The position numbers were made by a program, and so were the translations under genes. The notes beneath the pieces were generated by a model, which saw only the letters and a list, made by a program, of their open reading frames with translations, did not search any database and had not been told where the DNA came from. From a virus: a stretch of DNA of 31,940 bases. Of this stretch, positions 29,003-31,940 are shown in pieces. Where the stretch lies: positions 1 to 31,940 of the IMG/VR virus record IMGVR_UViG_3300030118_003559; one strand, 5' to 3'. Every line of letters starts with the position of its first letter. Positions within the stretch are counted from its first letter, which is position 1.

Positions 29003-29034
29003 ATTATACAATAAAAAATAAAGTGTTTTGTTAA
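29003..29034 (-). promoter_or_regulatory. Candidate late promoter / TTATTGTA box before terminase genes
   Basis: Minus strand: TTAACA (29034-29029), 20 bases, then TATAAT (29008-29003) within TTATTGTATAAT. The AACAC element found before the 14467 and 16779 boxes is also present. It lies in the only gap between the PP-loop gene and terS, a natural start of the packaging/virion transcript. The 20-base spacer is long for sigma-70. Confidence 0.45.
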
Positions 29035-29879
29035 ATCCCACAATAACCTGAATCACATTCATTAAAATCATCATCAAACAATTCTGTTTGTATATTCCAT
29101 TGTTTTATTTCATCATAAGTTTGTTCTGTTCTCCAATGTGCCTTATTTATACTTTCTCTTTCCCTTGATGCAAACCATTCTAATTTATTCGGATGTTTTT
29201 CCCACATCTTTCTTAATAACATTGGTGTTTTATGAAAACAACCCACACAATTATTCATCCAAGCAAATCTTACAGGTTTATCTTTCCAATACTTTTCTAT
29301 TGTATCTTTATATATATTATCTTCTATTAAAGGAAAAGTTGGTTTTTGGTAGGGTACATCTTCCCATTTATTTCTGCCATCTTTGTGTTTTTCAAATGTT
29401 GCTTTAAAAACTGATAAACCATTTTCATTTAATCTTTGTAACATATTTTTTGATCTTCGTGTTTCATTTGCTCTAAATCCTATTCTTGTTTCTATAGGTA
29501 CTCCTATATTTTCTGCCCACCAATAAAACATAGGTTCTATTTTCATTTCTACAGTACAAAATCTTTGAACTTTATTTGGTAGATATACTTTATCTTTTCT
29601 TGTAGTTATATTATCAAATGTTTTACCTGTAACCCAAGTTATCTTTCTACCTATATATTGTTCAAGATCAAACATAGTGTATATTATCATATCATCTTCT
29701 GCTGTAGCTATAAAAGGTGCTTGTATTCTATCTTCTACTTCTTTTCTTATTTTCTTATCAGGAAACTTTGATGCTTGGTGTTCAATTCTTACTAAAGCAA
29801 ATACATCATAATCTGCAGGGTAGTTAGCTGCAATGTATGAAGATGTTTTACCACCACTTAAAGAGTTTACTGTAATCAA
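29031..29879 (-). CDS. PAPS reductase-like PP-loop protein
   Basis: 282 aa. PP-loop SLSGGKTSSYIA (6-17) at the N terminus. Family marks then follow: RFCTVEMKIEP (106-116), TRIGFRANETRR (131-142), NNCVGCFHKTP (209-219) and CDSGYCG (275-281). Five Cys (108, 211, 214, 275, 280) could bind iron-sulphur or zinc, or hold thiol chemistry. Relatives are CysH, DndC-type and other adenine-nucleotide alpha hydrolases, common in phages. A role in sulphur transfer, tRNA or DNA modification is possible but no partner (dnd genes) is seen here. The 3' end of the DnaA-like gene overlaps its start by 4 bases. Confidence 0.85.
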   Translation of the reverse strand: MITVNSLSGGKTSSYIAANYPADYDVFALVRIEHQASKFPDKKIRKEVEDRIQAPFIATAEDDMIIYTMFDLEQYIGRKITWVTGKTFDNITTRKDKVYLPNKVQRFCTVEMKIEPMFYWWAENIGVPIETRIGFRANETRRSKNMLQRLNENGLSVFKATFEKHKDGRNKWEDVPYQKPTFPLIEDNIYKDTIEKYWKDKPVRFAWMNNCVGCFHKTPMLLRKMWEKHPNKLEWFASRERESINKAHWRTEQTYDEIKQWNIQTELFDDDFNECDSGYCGI

Positions 29880-30280
29880 AGTATTTGTTTCTTTAGTAAT
29901 CTATTTTCAGTTCTTACTTTGCGAAGTTCTAAAAGAGTTTCTTTAAACCTTTCTCTGTAGTAGTTAGCAGGGTCTACAATCTTTTCTGTAGTGTTGTTTA
30001 ATCTCCTAAATAATCTATCTAATTTATTATGTATTTCTTTGTACTCTTTTGCATCATCATATCTTGATATTACATTATCATATAGTTTAATACCATGTAG
30101 AACAGTTGCATGGTTTTTCTTTACTGATGCACCTATTCTTGTTAGTGATGACCTTGTATGTGTTTTACATAGTTTGTAATATACACTTCTTGCATATACT
30201 ATTTCTTGTTTTCTTGTTTTGTTTAGTAAGTTGATTTCTGTTTCTTGTTCAACTACTTCTTTTATTTGATTTAAGTTCAT
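29876..30280 (-). CDS. DnaA domain-IV-like DNA-binding protein
   Basis: 134 aa. Residues 22-68 match the C-terminal DNA-binding domain of DnaA: RKQEIVYARSVYYKL (23-37), then SSLTRIGASVKKNHATVLHG (44-63), corresponding to DnaA's 'SLxxIGxxFGGRDHSTVxHA' signature. The AAA+ ATPase part is missing. The C terminus (about 85-134) is a coiled coil (ETLLELRKVRTENRLLKKQI). It could bind DnaA boxes to help phage origin firing, compete with host DnaA, or act as a transcription regulator. No clear DnaA-box cluster was found nearby. It overlaps both neighbours. Confidence 0.8.
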   Translation of the reverse strand: MNLNQIKEVVEQETEINLLNKTRKQEIVYARSVYYKLCKTHTRSSLTRIGASVKKNHATVLHGIKLYDNVISRYDDAKEYKEIHNKLDRLFRRLNNTTEKIVDPANYYRERFKETLLELRKVRTENRLLKKQIL

Positions 30281-30473
30281 GTATCTTTTTTTTAATTGTT
30301 GTTAGTGTATCATTTTTTACTTCATCTATTGCTCTTTGTATTCCTGCACACGCTTCATAATCTTCTAATACCTCATAGTAAGATATAGCTTTTTGTAATT
30401 CTTGTATTGGTGAACCATTTGCTAAATCTGTTAATGCCATTAAATAAAACTCATCTATTAATTTCCTTTTCAA
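30249..30473 (-). CDS. Hypothetical protein (74 aa)
   Basis: 74 aa, helical and charged (MKRKLIDEFYLMALTDLANG, then AISYYEVLEDYEACAGIQRA). The C terminus is basic (KKIHELKSNKRSS). It resembles no known family, though the composition suits a small regulatory or adaptor protein. It overlaps the DnaA-like gene start by 32 bases and the upstream gene by 4, indicating strong coupling. Confidence 0.7.
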   Translation of the reverse strand: MKRKLIDEFYLMALTDLANGSPIQELQKAISYYEVLEDYEACAGIQRAIDEVKNDTLTTIKKKIHELKSNKRSS

Positions 30474-30796
30474 TTATCAAAATTTTCTTTGTAGTTATTT
30501 TTTTCTACTTGTAATTTATAATATTCAAATGCTCTAAATCCTGTAATATGACTATCTGTTGGTACTAAATACTTCCAACCTTTAGAAATACCTTTATTAA
30601 TATAATAAAATAAAAATGCTGCAAGTTTACCTGTATTCTTTTTAAATATTACTGTAGCTGTATGATCGCTTGTTGGTATTATTTCCTCTATATTAAATGA
30701 TTCATTATTATAGTTACCTTCTCTATTTTTATTAGAATATCTATCACATACTTTGTTTGCATATTCGTTTAATTCAATCGCAATGGTTTTGTTCAT
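30470..30796 (-). CDS. Hypothetical protein (108 aa)
   Basis: 108 aa. FKKNTGKLAAFLFYYINKGI (51-70), then PTDSHITGFRAFEYYKLQVE (79-98) look like a conserved compact domain, seen in flavobacterial phages as I recall and of unknown function. It is not a membrane protein despite the hydrophobic middle. It sits between the PD-(D/E)XK nuclease and the DnaA-like gene, so a replication or recombination role is possible by context. Confidence 0.7.
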   Translation of the reverse strand: MNKTIAIELNEYANKVCDRYSNKNREGNYNNESFNIEEIIPTSDHTATVIFKKNTGKLAAFLFYYINKGISKGWKYLVPTDSHITGFRAFEYYKLQVEKNNYKENFDN

Positions 30797-30824
30797 CTCC
30801 TATTTTTAATTTTTTTAATCACAT

Positions 30825-31313
30825 TTATTTTTTTATCCATTCAATTAAATCATATAAAGTTTTAATATGTTTTTTATTTACAAAATAAAAGTCTTTAACA
30901 TATCCTTTAACATTATCTTTAATTGTTTTTTTGAACCAATATTTTTTTGATGTTACAGGTATAACAAAAGTAGATAAAGTTTTTTGTGATATATTTATTA
31001 TAGCTGATGATTTGTGTTTTTTATTATCCCAATTTTCAACCATATCAACAATAACATCATTGTAAGGATAATCACTCATAGATGTATAATATCTTGATGA
31101 AGATTTTACTTCTAATGATATTTTATCTTTTCCTTTATATGTAAATAAATCTCCTTTATCTGTATAATCTATTCTATCTGCTCCTATTGGTCTAATTTTT
31201 AAATCATCTATAAAAACTTTTAATTCATTTTGTTCAAGTATTTCTTTTACTTTTAATTGGTAATCATATCCTTTTTTTAATTGATTTACAAAATCTTTAT
31301 GTGTATAACTCAT
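30825..31313 (-). CDS. PD-(D/E)XK nuclease-like protein
   Basis: 162 aa. DKGDLFTYKGKDKISLEVKSS (split, 52-72) shows D55 and E68-x-K70, the metal-binding core of PD-(D/E)XK nucleases. Upstream, the conserved EILEQN helix region (24-29) fits the fold. The rest (VDMVENWDNKKHKSSAIINI) is a plausible beta-alpha core. It is probably a restriction-like or resolvase-like nuclease. The start overlaps the stop of the RecE-like exonuclease by four bases, so two different nucleases of one superfamily are coupled. Confidence 0.7.
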   Translation of the reverse strand: MSYTHKDFVNQLKKGYDYQLKVKEILEQNELKVFIDDLKIRPIGADRIDYTDKGDLFTYKGKDKISLEVKSSSRYYTSMSDYPYNDVIVDMVENWDNKKHKSSAIINISQKTLSTFVIPVTSKKYWFKKTIKDNVKGYVKDFYFVNKKHIKTLYDLIEWIKK

Positions 31314-31940
31314 AGTACACCTCTTAATACATATTGGTCTAAATCATTTTCTTCTTGAAAGAAATATCTATAGTTGCTTATTGCTTGTTTGAATTTATCT
31401 TCACCTCTTGCAATAAACTCATCACTTGTTTCAAATATTCCTATATCAGTAGAATTTTTATCTACTACAATAAAAGAACATTTATCTCTTTTAAACATTC
31501 TTTGGTATATGTATGCTTGTAAATCATATCCAAACTTATCTGCAGAGTATCTAAAGCTGTTTAAATCTTGTGTACTTTTTATATCTATTATACAATCATC
31601 TCTTAAAATATCTGCTTTTGCTCTGAAAGGTAAACCATCTAACATTTGTATTTCAGGTATTTCAAACTCTGCTTTGTTTAGTAGTTTAAGTACAGCTTCA
31701 TTTCTTAATAGTGCATCTGCTAATCTTTCTGCTTCATTTATCTCTTTTCTTAAATACACTTCTTGATGTTCTTTCTTTGCTTCTTTATATGCTTTTGTAT
31801 TTTTGGTTGTTGCTTCTACAACATTTAGTTTTTTTATCTTATGTGGTTCTAATACCATCCAATGTAAAAGTTTACCAAGTACAAGTGCTGCAGATTCTGT
31901 AGAACCATAATTCAAAACATTTCTATATGTCTTTGGTGAT
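31310..31940 (-). CDS. RecE/Cas4-type PD-(D/E)XK exonuclease, main part (starts at 174 across the junction)
   Basis: The frame enters from base 31940 and is the continuation of 1-174, with 253 aa in total. In joined numbering, H70 lies in GKLLHWMVLEP (66-76). The nuclease core RAKADIL...DIK gives D154, D163 and K165. LQAYIYQ follows, with Q185-x3-Y189 as the QxxxY motif. H, D, D-x-K and QxxxY together mark the RecB/Cas4/RecE nuclease group, and the GxxxHxxxLEP stretch is typical of phage RecE-like proteins (DUF3799-type). It probably resects DNA ends for recombination-dependent replication. No RecT-type annealase was recognised. A TTG at 31915 is not the true start. Confidence 0.88.
   Translation of the reverse strand, partial: SPKTYRNVLNYGSTESAALVLGKLLHWMVLEPHKIKKLNVVEATTKNTKAYKEAKKEHQEVYLRKEINEAERLADALLRNEAVLKLLNKAEFEIPEIQMLDGLPFRAKADILRDDCIIDIKSTQDLNSFRYSADKFGYDLQAYIYQRMFKRDKCSFIVVDKNSTDIGIFETSDEFIARGEDKFKQAISNYRYFFQEENDLDQYVLRGVL
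31898..31940. repeat. Terminal overlap copy 2
   Basis: The second copy of the 43-base end overlap (see 1-43), with mismatches at 31922 and 31931, both third-codon-position changes. Removing it gives a circle of 31,897 bp. Confidence 0.85.

Noticed and set aside
31310-31915. 201-aa exonuclease starting from TTG at 31915
   Set aside because: The frame is open farther upstream to 31940 and, across the circular junction, to the ATG at 174, with the typical RecE-like N terminus. TTG 31915 is an internal Leu codon.
1-31940. Integrase, repressor, attachment site, tRNA genes
   Set aside because: I looked for tyrosine/serine recombinase motifs, CI/Cro-like regulators on an opposite strand and tRNA-like cloverleafs and saw none. 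The single-direction layout suggests a lytic phage.

Overview
This window looks like one complete, circularly closed genome of a small tailed bacteriophage, probably infecting a marine or freshwater Bacteroidota (Flavobacteriia-like) host. The first 43 bases recur at the last 43 bases with two mismatches. Both copies lie in the same reading frame of one exonuclease gene, which becomes a single intact 253-codon ORF when the ends are joined. The implied circle is 31,897 bp. The DNA is very AT-rich (about 30% G+C by eye). Every gene I accept is on the minus strand, so the map is read from high to low coordinates. Genes are packed with ATGA or TAATG overlaps, and starts mostly lack a Shine-Dalgarno sequence and have A/T-rich leaders. 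The host is an inference from these leaders and from protein families typical of flavobacterial phages.

Layout in transcription order. (1) About 31.3 kb through the junction to 0.17 kb: a RecE/Cas4-type PD-(D/E)XK exonuclease, followed by a second PD-(D/E)XK nuclease, two small unknowns, a lone DnaA domain-IV-like protein and a PAPS-reductase-like PP-loop protein (31.3 to 29.0 kb). (2) 28.98 to 27.5 kb: small and large terminase. (3) 27.5 to 26.6 kb: four small unknowns. (4) 26.5 to 16.8 kb: tail module with tail assembly chaperone (carrying an apparent -1 frameshift site), tail terminator-like and HK97 gp10-like proteins, three large tail proteins and a short tape measure. (5) 16.8 to 9.4 kb: head module with XkdF-like protease, three small tandem paralogues, scaffold-like protein, major capsid, tail-tube-like protein, portal and connector. 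(6) 9.3 to 7.0 kb: fibre/appendage proteins. (7) 7.0 to 4.8 kb: an unusually full lysis cassette (several membrane proteins, M15 peptidase endolysin, a lipoprotein, a 3TM holin). (8) 4.7 to 0.2 kb: GIY-YIG and NinG nucleases, SSB, DnaB-like helicase, a sigma-like protein and small unknowns, leading back into the exonuclease.

No DNA polymerase, primase, integrase, repressor, tRNA or CRISPR array was seen. Replication probably uses host polymerase with the phage helicase and SSB, plus recombination nucleases. After adding about a dozen small ORFs of 27 to 55 codons, no gene-free stretch exceeds about 300 bases.

The most interesting observations are: two mini-proteins (27 and 47 aa) sharing a CDGSH-like iron-sulphur signature with the same non-canonical spacing; an A-AAT-TTG slippery site joining the tail chaperone to an overlapping ORF; a lipoprotein ORF nested out of frame inside the lysis cassette; a TTATTGTA box recurring before virion-gene starts; and hairpin/T-tract terminators directly before downstream start codons, including one whose T-tract touches the helicase ATG.
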